In this document: positions 44,503 to 53,810 of the stretch, piece by piece
How the letters are laid out: every line of letters starts with the position of its first letter
How positions within the stretch are numbered: position 1 is the first letter of the stretch
DNA from: Leucobacter sp. wl10
GTDB taxonomy: Bacteria > Actinomycetota > Actinomycetes > Actinomycetales > Microbacteriaceae
Direction of reading: 5' to 3'
NCBI RefSeq assembly: GCF_003569785.1
Contig: NZ_KZ983993.1
Coordinates: forward strand, 83,114 to 147,113
Length of the DNA: 64,000 bases
Made by a program: the position numbers and the translations under genes
Notes under the pieces: generated by a model
Databases searched by the model: none
What the model was told of the DNA's origin: nothing
The model's input: the letters and a program-made list of their open reading frames with translations, nothing else

Positions 44503-45929
44503 GCGCCCTCGGCGGCGACCCCGCTCAGCGGCAGGTCCACCTCGTCGCGCACTTCCCCGGTGTCAACAGCACAACCGTCTGGAGCGATCCGGAGTCGGGA
44601 AGCCAGATCGACTTCTCGTCGTTCCGCCACTTCGCGCAGACCGCCGAGCGCGGCCTCTTCGACTACATCTTCCTCGCCGAGGGCCTGCGCCTTCGCGAGC
44701 ACGGGGGCAGGATCCACGACCTCGACGTGGCCGGGCGCCCCGCCACGCTCGCCATCCTCGCCGCACTGGCGTCGGTGACCCGCAGCATCGGCGTGGTCGG
44801 CACCCTGTCGAGCACCTTCAACGAGCCCTACGAGCTCGCGCGCCAGCTCGCCACGATCGACCACCTCTCGGGCGGGCGCGTGGGATGGAACGTCGTCACC
44901 TCGCCCGACGCGTTCCACGGGGGCAATTTCCGGCGCGGCGGCTACCTGCCCTACGCCGAGCGCTACACCCGCGCCGAGGAGTTCGTGGTGCTCGCGAAGG
45001 CGCTCTGGGACTCGTGGGAGGCCGACGCGATCGTCGCCGATGCGCCGAGCGGAAGGTTCGTCGACCCCGATCGCGTGCGCGGCGTGCTGCACCGGGGGCC
45101 GCAGTTCGACATCGCGGCGACGAGCACGGTGCCGCGCAGCCCGCAGGGCTACCCCGTGATCGTGCAGGCGGGCGACTCGCCCGCCGGACGGGACTTCGCC
45201 GCCGCGAACGCCGAGGTCATCTTCTCCCGCCACACGAGCTTCGAAGAGGGGCGGGCGTTCTACCGCGACGTCAAGGGCCGGCTGCCCGCCGCGGGACGCG
45301 GCGAGGATTCGCTGCTGATCCTGCCGGGAGCCACGTTCGCGATCGGCGACACCGACGCCGAAGCCCGGGATCGCTCGCGCGAGATCGCGCTCGCCCAGAC
45401 GAGTCCGCAGACCGCGGTCGCCTGGATCGAGGCGATCTGGGGCCGGGAGCTCCCGGGCCTCGATCCCGACGGCGCGCTGCCCGACGAGGACCCGGGCGAG
45501 GGGGAGCAGCGGCTGGGCCAGGTGTCGACGCGCGTCGACGACCGGATCGCTCGCGCCGCCCGGCTGCGCGGCCGCGCGGCGCGAGAGGGACTCACCCTGC
45601 GCGAGCTCGTGGCCGCCGAGACCGCTCAGCACAGCTTCGTGGGATCCCCCGAGACGATCGCCGCCGAGATCGACCGCTCCGTGCAGGGCCGCGCATCGGA
45701 CGGCTTCGTGCTCGTGCCGCACCTCACGCCGGGCGGCCTCGACGAGTTCGTCGATCGGGTGGTGCCGCTGCTGCAGGAGCGCGGGGTCTTCCGCACCGCC
45801 TACGAGACCGACCGGGTCACGGGTGCGAACCCCACGCTGCGCCGCACGCTGGGCCTGCCGCGGCCGCCCCGCCCCGCGATCCGCGCCGGGGAGCCCGCCG
45901 AGCGGGTCGCCGAGGAGGCGGCCGCATGA
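44499..45929 (+). CDS. LLM-class flavin-dependent monooxygenase 2 (NtaA/SnaA/DszA family)
   Basis: FMNH2-dependent monooxygenase, 476 aa. It shows the canonical family pattern: QIDFSSFRHFAQTAERGLFDYIFLAE, LSSTFNEPYELARQLATIDHLSGGRVGWN, YLPYAERYTRAEEFV and VPRSPQGYPVIVQAGDSPAGRDFAA. It is close to the YxeK-type enzymes that oxidatively cleave S-alkyl cysteine derivatives, though by eye I cannot separate this from other members. Both ends overlap neighbouring genes by four bases, which ties it firmly to the operon. Confidence 0.92.
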   Translation: MSALGGDPAQRQVHLVAHFPGVNSTTVWSDPESGSQIDFSSFRHFAQTAERGLFDYIFLAEGLRLREHGGRIHDLDVAGRPATLAILAALASVTRSIGVVGTLSSTFNEPYELARQLATIDHLSGGRVGWNVVTSPDAFHGGNFRRGGYLPYAERYTRAEEFVVLAKALWDSWEADAIVADAPSGRFVDPDRVRGVLHRGPQFDIAATSTVPRSPQGYPVIVQAGDSPAGRDFAAANAEVIFSRHTSFEEGRAFYRDVKGRLPAAGRGEDSLLILPGATFAIGDTDAEARDRSREIALAQTSPQTAVAWIEAIWGRELPGLDPDGALPDEDPGEGEQRLGQVSTRVDDRIARAARLRGRAAREGLTLRELVAAETAQHSFVGSPETIAAEIDRSVQGRASDGFVLVPHLTPGGLDEFVDRVVPLLQERGVFRTAYETDRVTGANPTLRRTLGLPRPPRPAIRAGEPAERVAEEAAA

Positions 45930-46513
45930 GCACCGCGACGCCGTACGCGCGATCCGGCGCGCCGGACGGCGCATACGGCGCGAAGCCCGGCGACGCCTTC
46001 GCGACGGCGGCCTACACCGATCCGCTCGGCGCCCCGCTCCTCGCCGACCTCGAGCGGGAGTACGACGCGCGCTACGGCACCGAGGTCTTCGGCGAGACCG
46101 CCGACGTCGAGATCAACCGCTACCCGGCCGAGGCGTTCGCCCCGCCGAACGGCCTCTTCCTGCTGCTGCTGCGCGACGGCGAGCCGATCTCGGGCGGCGC
46201 GTACATGCGCTACGACGACGCGACCGCCGAGGTGAAGCGCGTGTGGACGCGCTCCGATCTGCGGGGGCGGGGCCTCGCGGGGCTCGTGCTCACCGAGATC
46301 GAGCGTCGCGCCGAGGCCGCGGGCTACCGCCGCATCTACCTCACGACGGGCCCGCGGCAACCGGAGGCCGTGCGGCTGTACCGCCGCTCCGGCTACACCC
46401 CGCTCTTCGATCCCGCGCTGCCCGCGCACGAGATCGGCGTCCACCCCTTCGAGAAGCTCCTCGCCCCGACCGCGGCGGTCGGGGCCGAAACCGCAAAGGA
46501 AGCACGACCATGA
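45926..46513 (+). CDS. GNAT-family N-acetyltransferase
   Basis: Acetyl-CoA-dependent acyltransferase, 195 aa. The acetyl-CoA loop is RVWTRSDLRGRGLAGLVLTEIERRA (motif A, RGRGLA) and motif B is LTTGPRQPEAVRLYRRSGYTP. In S-(2-succino)cysteine and related salvage operons a GNAT N-acetylates the cysteine conjugate before monooxygenase attack; the gene order here supports the same job. The four-base overlaps on both sides show translational coupling with monooxygenase 2 and the permease. Confidence 0.92.
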   Translation: MSTATPYARSGAPDGAYGAKPGDAFATAAYTDPLGAPLLADLEREYDARYGTEVFGETADVEINRYPAEAFAPPNGLFLLLLRDGEPISGGAYMRYDDATAEVKRVWTRSDLRGRGLAGLVLTEIERRAEAAGYRRIYLTTGPRQPEAVRLYRRSGYTPLFDPALPAHEIGVHPFEKLLAPTAAVGAETAKEARP

Positions 46514-47520
46514 CCCTCACACTCGATCCCCCGGAGACCGAGGCGGCGAACCGCGGCTCTGCGCGGCCCGCCGCGCTCGACGTCGTCCCGCTGCGCCACT
46601 GGTGGCGCTGGGCGCTGAGCGCCGTCGCGGTCTTCCTGCTCGCGCAGCTCGCGTGGACCTTCTTCTCCAACGAGCAGTGGCGGTGGCCCGTCTTCGCCGA
46701 GTACTTCTTCAACGGCGCCGTGCTGCGCGGGCTCTGGCTCACGCTCTGGCTCACGGCGGTCTCGGCGGCGATCGGTTTCGTGCTGGGGGGCCTCCTCGCG
46801 CTCGCGCGCCTCTCGGGGTCGCCGCTGCTGAGCTCGTTCGCGTGGGGCTTCATCTGGTTCTTCCGCTCCGTGCCGCTCATCGTGCAGCTCGTCATCTGGT
46901 ACAACCTCGGATACCTGTTCCCCACGCTCGGCGTCGGCTGGCCCTTCACCTACGACTTCTGGGTCGTCGAGTTCGACACGGTGCGGCTGCTCTCCTCGTC
47001 GGTCGCCGCGATCCTCGGCCTCTCGCTGCACCAGGCGGCCTACTCGGCCGAGATCATCCGCGGCGGGCTGCTGTCGGTCGACCAGGGTCAGATCGAGGCG
47101 GCGAAGGCGCTCGGGATCCCGCGCTCCCGCCGATTCTTCCGCGTCGTGCTGCCCCAGGCGGCGCGCGCGATCCTGCCCAACGCCTTCAACGAGGTGATCG
47201 GGCTGGTCAAGGGCACCTCGGTCGTCTTCATCGTGGCCCTGCCCGAGCTCTTCTACACGGTGCAGGTCATCTACAACCGCAACCAGCAGGTCATCCCGCT
47301 GCTGCTCGTGGCGGCCGTCTGGTACACGATCTTCACGACCGTGCTGAGCATCGCGCAGTACTACATCGAGCGCCGTTTCGCTCGCGGCACCGCCCGCGAG
47401 CTGCCGCCCACGCCGATCCAGCGGGCCCGGCGCGCGATCCGGGGGCACCGCGCCCGCGGGCGCGGCGGGCTGCCGCTTCCGGCATCGTCCGTCGCCGCGA
47501 TCACCTCGAGTCAGCGCTAG
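46510..47520 (+). CDS. Amino-acid ABC transporter permease
   Basis: HisM/TcyL-type permease, 336 aa with about five to six helices between residues 30 and 300. The EAA motif region is HQAAYSAEIIRGGLLSVDQGQIEAAKALGI. LPNAFNEVIGLVKGTSVVFI and YTVQVIYNRNQQVIPLLLVA match cystine and polar amino-acid importers. The C-terminal ~50 residues are basic. It overlaps the acetyltransferase gene and precedes its ATPase by nine bases. Confidence 0.94.
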   Translation: MTLTLDPPETEAANRGSARPAALDVVPLRHWWRWALSAVAVFLLAQLAWTFFSNEQWRWPVFAEYFFNGAVLRGLWLTLWLTAVSAAIGFVLGGLLALARLSGSPLLSSFAWGFIWFFRSVPLIVQLVIWYNLGYLFPTLGVGWPFTYDFWVVEFDTVRLLSSSVAAILGLSLHQAAYSAEIIRGGLLSVDQGQIEAAKALGIPRSRRFFRVVLPQAARAILPNAFNEVIGLVKGTSVVFIVALPELFYTVQVIYNRNQQVIPLLLVAAVWYTIFTTVLSIAQYYIERRFARGTARELPPTPIQRARRAIRGHRARGRGGLPLPASSVAAITSSQR

Positions 47521-47529
47521 GAGACCGAA

Positions 47530-48366
47530 ATGACCATCGACACCATCGACACCATCGACACGGGCGTCGGGGGCCTCGCGGGCTCCGAGGCCCCCGACGC
47601 CCCGCGCACCGGCCTCGTGGAGATCTCGGGCGTGCACAAGTCGTACGGCGCCCACGAGGTGCTGCACGGCATCACGCTCACGGTCGAACCCGGCCAGGTC
47701 GTCGCCCTGCTCGGCCCCTCGGGCTCGGGCAAGTCGACCCTGCTGCGCGCCATCAACCATCTCGAGACCATCGACGCCGGATCGATCACCATCGACGGCG
47801 AGTTCATCGGATACGAGCGCCGCGGCGACCGCCTCCACGAACTGCCCGAGAAGCGGGTGCTGCAGCGGCGCACCCGGGTGGGAATGGTCTTCCAGAACTT
47901 CAATCTGTTCCCCCACCTCACCGCGCTCGAGAACATCATCGAGGCTCCGATCGGCCTGAGGCGGGCGAACCGCACCGGGGCGACGGAGCGCGCGCGCGAG
48001 CTGCTCTCACGCGTCGGCCTCGCGGATCACGCCGACAAGTACCCGCGCCAGCTCTCGGGCGGCCAGCAGCAGCGCGTCGCGATCGCCCGAGCGCTCGCGC
48101 TCGATCCCGACGTGCTGCTGTTCGACGAGCCCACCTCGGCCCTCGATCCCGAACTCGTCGGCGAGGTGCTCGGCGTGATCCGGGGCCTCGCGCACGGCGG
48201 CACCACGCTCATCATCGTCACCCACGAGATCGGATTCGCCGCCGAGGTCGCCGACCACGTCGTCTTCCTCGACGACGGGCGCGTCATCGAGGAGGGGCCG
48301 CCCCAGCGGGTGCTGCGCGCTCCCGAGCAGGCGCGCACGCAGGAGTTCCTCGACTGGGTCATCTGA
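47530..48366 (+). CDS. Amino-acid ABC transporter ATP-binding protein
   Basis: GlnQ/TcyN-type ATPase, 278 aa. Walker [11 protein letters not shown]-loop FQNFNLFPHLT, signature [17 protein letters not shown], Walker [15 protein letters not shown] and H-loop VTHEIGF are all intact. The first codons carry a 9-bp direct repeat giving MTIDTIDTIDTG, so the N terminus may be variable. It works with the permease just upstream and the two binding proteins downstream. Confidence 0.95.
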   Translation: MTIDTIDTIDTGVGGLAGSEAPDAPRTGLVEISGVHKSYGAHEVLHGITLTVEPGQVVALLGPSGSGKSTLLRAINHLETIDAGSITIDGEFIGYERRGDRLHELPEKRVLQRRTRVGMVFQNFNLFPHLTALENIIEAPIGLRRANRTGATERARELLSRVGLADHADKYPRQLSGGQQQRVAIARALALDPDVLLFDEPTSALDPELVGEVLGVIRGLAHGGTTLIIVTHEIGFAAEVADHVVFLDDGRVIEEGPPQRVLRAPEQARTQEFLDWVI

Positions 48367-48375
48367 CCCTTCTTT

Positions 48376-48400
48376 CCCATCCCATCCCATCCCATCCCAG
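48376..48400. repeat. Pentanucleotide repeat (CCCAT)4 CCCAG
   Basis: Four perfect CCCAT units and a fifth variant lie in the 70-bp gap between the ATPase and the first binding-protein gene. It is a slippage-prone spacer that could change the intergenic distance. Confidence 0.9.
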
Positions 48401-48436
48401 ACCCCGCCACGAGCACAGCAAGGACCGCACCCTCCC

Positions 48437-49471
48437 ATGACCACGCCACCCGCCCGCACCCGCCGATCCGGCGCCCGCAGCACCCTCTCCCTCGCCGCCG
48501 CGTCGTTCGCGGCGCTCGCCCTCGCGGGCCTCACCGCCTGCAGCGCGATCGTCGACTCCGGCAGCGCGTCATCCGACACGGGCTCCGGCGCCGCGGCCCG
48601 GAACGACTCGCCGTTCGACCTGACGAGCGCGGGCGTCGACGAGCGACCCCGCATCGAGCCGATCCCCGAGGCCGTCGCGGCTCTGCGGGCGAGCGGCTTC
48701 GAGCCGATCCAGAAGGGCAGGCTCACGGTCGCCAACGGCGCCTTCACGCCGCCCCTCAGCTTCCTCGCCGAGGACGACAACCGGACGCTGCTGGGCGCCG
48801 ACCCGGATATCTCGCAGCTGCTGGCCGACGGTCTCGGTCTCGAGTACGCGCCCGAGAACGTCGCCTGGGCCGACTGGCCGCTGGGCGTCGAATCGGGCAA
48901 GTACGACGTCGTGCTCGCGAACGTGACCGTCACCGAGGAGCGCAAGGACCTGTTCGACTTCGCCACCTACCGGGACGACGTGATCTCCTTCGCGGTGCAG
49001 GCGACGAGCGGTATCGCCTCGATCAAGGAGGCGAAGGACGTCTCCGGCCTCAAGGTCGTCGTCGGCAGCGGCACGAACCAGGAGAAGATCCTGCTCGACT
49101 GGTTCGCCGAGAACGAGAAGAACGGTCTGCCGCCCGGCGAGGCGGTCTACTACGAAGACACGGCGGCGGCCAAGCTCGCGCTCTCGTCGGGCCGCGTCGA
49201 CGCCATCTTTCAGCCCAACTCGACGAACGCGTACTCGGCGGCCGTCGACGGCGAGACGAAGATCGTGGGGGCGGTGAACGGCGGCTTCCCCGAGAACGCG
49301 CAGATCGGAGTGGCCACCGCGAAGGGCAACGGCCTCATCGACGCCGTGTCCATCGTGCTCAACGCCATCATCGAGCGCGGCGAGTACCGGAAGGTGCTCG
49401 ACCGCTGGGCGCTGCAGGACGAGGCCGTGACCGAGTCGCTCGTCAACCCGCCCGGGCTGCCCCGACCGTAG
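48437..49471 (+). CDS. Amino-acid ABC transporter substrate-binding lipoprotein A
   Basis: Type II solute-binding protein (SBP_bac_3), 344 aa. The signal peptide ends in LTAC with Cys35 as lipid anchor. Conserved elements are LAEDDNRTLLGADPDISQLLADGLGL, DVVLANVTVTEERKDLFDFATYRDD and VVVGSGTNQEKILLDW. It is a close paralogue of the next gene; a 62-base segment (48671-48732) is identical to 49730-49791. The two probably bind related ligands for one permease. Confidence 0.92.
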   Translation: MTTPPARTRRSGARSTLSLAAASFAALALAGLTACSAIVDSGSASSDTGSGAAARNDSPFDLTSAGVDERPRIEPIPEAVAALRASGFEPIQKGRLTVANGAFTPPLSFLAEDDNRTLLGADPDISQLLADGLGLEYAPENVAWADWPLGVESGKYDVVLANVTVTEERKDLFDFATYRDDVISFAVQATSGIASIKEAKDVSGLKVVVGSGTNQEKILLDWFAENEKNGLPPGEAVYYEDTAAAKLALSSGRVDAIFQPNSTNAYSAAVDGETKIVGAVNGGFPENAQIGVATAKGNGLIDAVSIVLNAIIERGEYRKVLDRWALQDEAVTESLVNPPGLPRP

Positions 49472-49534
49472 CACCGACCAGACCCGGCCAGATCCGACCT
49501 CACCCGACCCAAGCCGCCGACCAGAAAGCGCCCC

Positions 49535-50533
49535 ATGCCACACACCCCCGCCACCGCCCGCATCGCGCTCGCCACGATGGCCGCGCTCGCGCTCGCGCTC
49601 ACCGCGTGCTCCGCGGTCGTCACCGACCGGACCGCGGACGAGGGGCCCGCTCCCGAGAAGTCGACCGCCGCGTTCGACCTCACCACCGGCAACCTGAAGA
49701 CGCGACCCCGCATCGACCCGGTCCCCGATGCCGTCGCGGCTCTGCGGGCGAGCGGCTTCGAGCCGATCCAGAAGGGCAGGCTCACGGTCGCGCTGCTCGG
49801 CGCCGGCGCCCCGCCCACCTCGTTCTTCGCCGAGGACGACGCGAAGACCATCATCGGCAGCGACCCCGACTTCGCGTCGCTCATCGCCGACGGCCTCGGT
49901 CTCGAGTACGCGCCCGAGAACGTGGCGTGGGCCGACTGGCCGCTGGGGATCGAGTCGGGCAAGTACGACCTGGCGCTCACCAACATCGGCGTCACCGAGG
50001 AGCGCAAGGAGCTCTTCGATTTCGCCACCTACCGGGACGCGATCATGGGGTTCACGGTCGCCGACGACAGCGCCGTGAGGAAGATATCGAAGCCGAAGGA
50101 CATCTCGGGTCTCAGGGTGATCGTGGGCAGCGGCACGAACCAGGAGAAGTTCCTGCTCGACTGGATCGCCCAGAACGAGGAGGCCGGGATCCCGTCCGGC
50201 GAGGCGGTCTACTACGAGGACTCCGCGGCCGGCCTGCTCGCGCTGACCTCCGGGCGCGCAGACGCCAGCATTCAGCCGTACTCGCTCGCGAAGTTCCAGG
50301 AGGCGACGCTCGGCGAGACGCGCGTGGTCGGCAAGTTCAACAGCGCCTACCCCGTGACCGGGCAGGTCGGCACCGCCACGGCGAAGGGCAACGGGCTGAC
50401 GGAGCCGGTCGCGATCGTGCTCAACGAGCTCATCGAGACGGGCGTCTACGACGAGGTACTCGCGCGCTGGGGCCAGGAGGACGAGGCGGTGACCGAGTCG
50501 CTCGTCAACCCGCCCGGGCTCCCGAAGCCGTGA
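49535..50533 (+). CDS. Amino-acid ABC transporter substrate-binding lipoprotein B
   Basis: Paralogue of binding protein A, 332 aa. Signal peptide with lipobox LTAC, Cys25. It keeps LGLEYAPENVAWADWPLG, NIGVTEERKELFDFATYRD and VIVGSGTNQEKFLLDW. Differences lie in the ligand-facing C-terminal lobe, fitting divergence of specificity after duplication. The stop overlaps a GTG start of the following FAD protein (GTGA). Confidence 0.92.
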   Translation: MPHTPATARIALATMAALALALTACSAVVTDRTADEGPAPEKSTAAFDLTTGNLKTRPRIDPVPDAVAALRASGFEPIQKGRLTVALLGAGAPPTSFFAEDDAKTIIGSDPDFASLIADGLGLEYAPENVAWADWPLGIESGKYDLALTNIGVTEERKELFDFATYRDAIMGFTVADDSAVRKISKPKDISGLRVIVGSGTNQEKFLLDWIAQNEEAGIPSGEAVYYEDSAAGLLALTSGRADASIQPYSLAKFQEATLGETRVVGKFNSAYPVTGQVGTATAKGNGLTEPVAIVLNELIETGVYDEVLARWGQEDEAVTESLVNPPGLPKP

Positions 50534-52536
50534 GCGGTTCGACGCCTCCCGCGACGGCCCCGCCCGTGCGCATCGTCTGCATCGGCGCCGGGCCGGCGGC
50601 CGCGATGCTGCTGGAGCGCATCGTCGCGAATCGTGCGCAGACGGCCCCCGGCGCGAGGCTCGAGGTGCGCCTCGTCGACCCGCACCCGCCCGGCGGAGGG
50701 CGCATCTGGCGGCGGGACCAGTCGCCCCTGCTCAAGCTCAACTCGATGCTCGAAGACGTCGCGTTCTTCACGGATCCCTCGTGCCGCATCGAGGGGCCCA
50801 TCGAGCCCGGGCCCACGCTCGCCGAGTGGGTGCGCGCGGTGCGGGAGGGGCGGATCGCGCGGCCCGCGTGGAGCGATGCCGCGCTCGACCGGGAGATCGA
50901 CGGGATCGGCGAGCGGGACTTCCCGACGCGCCGCCTGAACAACGCCTACCTGAGCTGGGCTCTGGAGGAGACGGTGCTGCGCGGCGGCGATGCGGTGCGC
51001 GTCGAGTGGCTCGAGGACGTCGCCGTGGCGGTGGAGGAGGGAGCCGAGGGGGATCGCCCGCAGCGCGTGCGCCTCGCCTCGGGCGCCGGGCTCGACGCCG
51101 ACATCGTCGTCTACGCGCTGGGCCACAGCGGCGCGCACCCGACGAACGAGTCGATCCGGCTCGCCGACTTCGCCGACCGCCACGGCCTCGGCTACGTCGC
51201 GCCGGCCTTCACGGCCGACGTCGACCTCGGGTGGGTGCCCTCCGGAGCCGACGTGATCGTGCGCGGCATGGGGCTCGCGGCGGTCGACCTGGTCGTGCTG
51301 CTGACCGAGGGCCGCGGCGGCCGCTTCGAGCGCGACGGCGGCCGCGACGGCGCGCTGCGCTACGTGCCGAGCGGCCGGGAACCGGTGCTGCACCTCGGAT
51401 CCCGTCGCGGGGTGCCGTACCGCTCGAAGATCACGAGCCGCTTGTCGGGGGATCCCGTCGAGCTCGAGTACCTCGGTCCCGGCTTCCACGCGTCGCTCGC
51501 GAGACGGTCGGAGCCGCTCGACTTCGAGCGCGACGTCCGGCACCTGATCGCCGCGGAGTTCGTGACCGGCTACTATCGCGAGCTCTTCACCGGGCACCCT
51601 GACCGCGTCGCCGCCCCCTGGGAGCGGTTCGCCCCGCGGCTGCGGCGGATCCTGAACGGGAGGCATCTGGGAGAGGCCTCGGCGGAGTTGGCCGGGCTGA
51701 TCCGCGCACACGTCCCCGATCCCGACGACCGCTTCGACCTCGACGCCTTCGACCGGCCGCTCGCGTTCGCCGACCCGCTCACGGAGGCGGAGCAGCGATC
51801 CGCGCACACGACGGTGCACGATCGCGTGCGCGAGCACATCGAGCGCGATCTGCGGCACCGCACCTCCCAGCGGCACAGCGCGACGCTCGGCCTCTTCATG
51901 ACGGCGCTGCACGTCTACCTCTCGCTGGCCGAGGTGCCGCCGCAACTGTGGAGCGCCCGCAGCCGCACGCGCGACCTTCCGAAGCGCTGGCACGCCTGCT
52001 TCAGCTACCTCGCGAGCGGCCCGCCCGGGCACCGACTCGAGGAGCTCATCGCGTTGGCTGAGGCCGGAGCGGTGCGGTTTCTGGGCGGCGACCTCGATCT
52101 CGTCGCCGATGAGGAGCGGGGCGAGTTCGCGGTCTCGGGGAGCGCAGTGGTCGGCAGCCGGACGGCTCGCTCGGGGGCGAGCGCGCGGATCCTGATCGAT
52201 GCGTGGCTCCCCGAGGCATCGGCGGCCAGGAGCGACAATCCGCTGCTTCGCGGGCTCGTCGAGAGCGGGCGCGTGCGCGAGCTCGCGGTGCCCGACGGCC
52301 CCGGAGACGCCGCCCCCGTGCTGACGACGGGGCTGATCGAGGCCGCCCCGGACGGGCGCATCGACGGGCCGGCGCCCCAGTTCGCGCTCGGACCCTTCGT
52401 CGCCGGGCCCGGCGGGGGAGCGTTCACGCGCCCGGGCATCGACTCGCTGCCGTTCCGCATCCACGACCGGTGCGCCCGCGCGATCCTCGCGACCGCGCTC
52501 GCTCCGCGCCCCGCGCTCGAGGCGGTGCCCGGCTGA
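50530..52536 (+). CDS. FAD/NAD(P)-binding protein (NAD_binding_9 type)
   Basis: Large flavoprotein-like protein, 668 aa, start GTG 50530 overlapping the preceding stop. The N terminus IVCIGAGPAAAMLLERIV is a Rossmann dinucleotide fold, and GGGRIWRRDQSPLLKLNSM is typical of the FAD-NAD(P)-binding family PF13454. Further flavin/NAD elements are VVYALGHSGAHPTNES and VIVRGMGLAAVDLVVLL. The C-terminal third has no recognisable motif. Family members sit with sulfur and amino-acid operons but their reactions are unproven. It closes the ten-kilobase monooxygenase/ABC operon. Confidence 0.85.
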   Translation: MSGSTPPATAPPVRIVCIGAGPAAAMLLERIVANRAQTAPGARLEVRLVDPHPPGGGRIWRRDQSPLLKLNSMLEDVAFFTDPSCRIEGPIEPGPTLAEWVRAVREGRIARPAWSDAALDREIDGIGERDFPTRRLNNAYLSWALEETVLRGGDAVRVEWLEDVAVAVEEGAEGDRPQRVRLASGAGLDADIVVYALGHSGAHPTNESIRLADFADRHGLGYVAPAFTADVDLGWVPSGADVIVRGMGLAAVDLVVLLTEGRGGRFERDGGRDGALRYVPSGREPVLHLGSRRGVPYRSKITSRLSGDPVELEYLGPGFHASLARRSEPLDFERDVRHLIAAEFVTGYYRELFTGHPDRVAAPWERFAPRLRRILNGRHLGEASAELAGLIRAHVPDPDDRFDLDAFDRPLAFADPLTEAEQRSAHTTVHDRVREHIERDLRHRTSQRHSATLGLFMTALHVYLSLAEVPPQLWSARSRTRDLPKRWHACFSYLASGPPGHRLEELIALAEAGAVRFLGGDLDLVADEERGEFAVSGSAVVGSRTARSGASARILIDAWLPEASAARSDNPLLRGLVESGRVRELAVPDGPGDAAPVLTTGLIEAAPDGRIDGPAPQFALGPFVAGPGGGAFTRPGIDSLPFRIHDRCARAILATALAPRPALEAVPG

Positions 52537-52646
52537 GGCGGCGCCCGGCTGAGGCGGCGCGAAGATGCGCCCTCGCTCGACGCCGCCCCGGCTTCGTGCC
52601 ACGATGGAGGCACCGGGGGTCTGGGCCCGGGGATGCGGAGGGCACC

Positions 52647-52994
52647 ATGCGCTACATGCTTCTGCTGCACGGCCGGGAGGCCGAGTTCCAGCGCCGCACC
52701 CCCGACCGCAGGGAGGCGGCGGTGGCCTTTCTCGCGCGCTTCGAGGACGAGCTCGCGGTCGGCTCCGAGCTGGAGTGGACCGAGGTGCTCGACGACGAGG
52801 AGCACGCCGTGCTGGTCGGGCCCGGTGGCACGGGCGAGGGGTGGTTCAACAGCGAGGGGTCGCCGCTGCAGCGGGCGTGGGTGGTGCGGGTGCAGGATCG
52901 CGAGCGCGCTCTGGAGCTGGCGGCGCGGCTCGCGAGGGGCGTGGACTCGCCGGTCGAGGTGCGCAAGTGCCTGCCGGGCGCGCAGCGGCCGTGA
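52647..52994 (+). CDS. YCII-related protein
   Basis: Small soluble protein of the YCII/DGPF group, 115 aa. The dimeric ferredoxin-like fold is indicated by MRYMLLLHGREAEF at the N terminus and the later GPGGTGEG and RVQDRERALELAARLA segments. Such proteins often accompany ECF sigma factors or act in small-molecule metabolism; none is adjacent here. No clear operon partner. Confidence 0.8.
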   Translation: MRYMLLLHGREAEFQRRTPDRREAAVAFLARFEDELAVGSELEWTEVLDDEEHAVLVGPGGTGEGWFNSEGSPLQRAWVVRVQDRERALELAARLARGVDSPVEVRKCLPGAQRP

Positions 52995-53153
52995 GCGATC
53001 ATCGCCCGGATCGGCGAGGGAGGCCGGATCGGCGAGGGAGGCCGGCACTGCGCCGCATCGCCGAGGCCGCTCGAACCGGTGCTCGCCCGACGCGAACCGG
53101 CCGCCCGCCGCGGGCCGAGGCCCGCACGGCTGAAACCGGGGGAGAATAGCCGC

Positions 53154-53777
53154 ATGGAACTCGATCACCCCGGCACGCTTCGTGGCCGCCTCGTCACCCT
53201 CGAACCGCTCTCGCTGGAGCACCACGACGAGCTCGTCGACGCCGTGCGGGACGGCGAGCTGTGGCGGCTGTGGTACACGCGGATCCCGGACCCGGAGGGG
53301 ATGGACGCGGAGATCCGGCGCAGGCTCGCGCTGCAGGATCAGGGCAGCATGCTGCCCTTCGCCGTTCGCCGCGCCGATACGGGCCGCGCGATCGGCATGA
53401 CCACCTTCATGAACATCGACGCGGCGACCCCGCGCGTGGAGATCGGTTCCACGTGGAACGCCGCGAGCGCGCAGGGCACCGGCACGAACGCGGAGTCGAA
53501 GCTGCTGCTGCTCGGTCACGCCTTCGACGTGTGGGACTGCCCAGCCGTCGAGTTCCGCACCGACTTCCACAACCATCAGTCGCGGGAGGCGATCGCGCGC
53601 CTCGGGGCGAAGCAGGACGGGATCCTGCGCGCCCATCTGCGGCAGGCGGCGGGCTACCTGCGCGACACGGTGGTGTTCTCGATCACGCAGCCCGAGTGGC
53701 CCGGTGTGCGCCTCGGCCTCGAGCACCGGATCTCCCGGCACCTGCCCGGCGACTGGGCGTCTCCGAGGCTCGGGTGA
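53154..53777 (+). CDS. GNAT-family N-acetyltransferase (RimJ/RimL-like)
   Basis: Acetyltransferase of the Acetyltransf_3 group, 207 aa. The N terminus TLRGRLVTLEPLSLEHHDEL is typical, with IGMTTFMNIDAATPRVEIGSTW in the central sheet and FRTDFHNHQSREAIARLGAKQDG as motif B, where Asn and the following Ala-Lys segment face the acetyl donor. The ATG at 53154 follows a weak GGGGGAG. Likely monocistronic; the amine substrate is unknown. Confidence 0.88.
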   Translation: MELDHPGTLRGRLVTLEPLSLEHHDELVDAVRDGELWRLWYTRIPDPEGMDAEIRRRLALQDQGSMLPFAVRRADTGRAIGMTTFMNIDAATPRVEIGSTWNAASAQGTGTNAESKLLLLGHAFDVWDCPAVEFRTDFHNHQSREAIARLGAKQDGILRAHLRQAAGYLRDTVVFSITQPEWPGVRLGLEHRISRHLPGDWASPRLG

Positions 53778-53810
53778 GCGGAGAGCGGTGAGCGGACGGC
53801 GACGGGTGGG

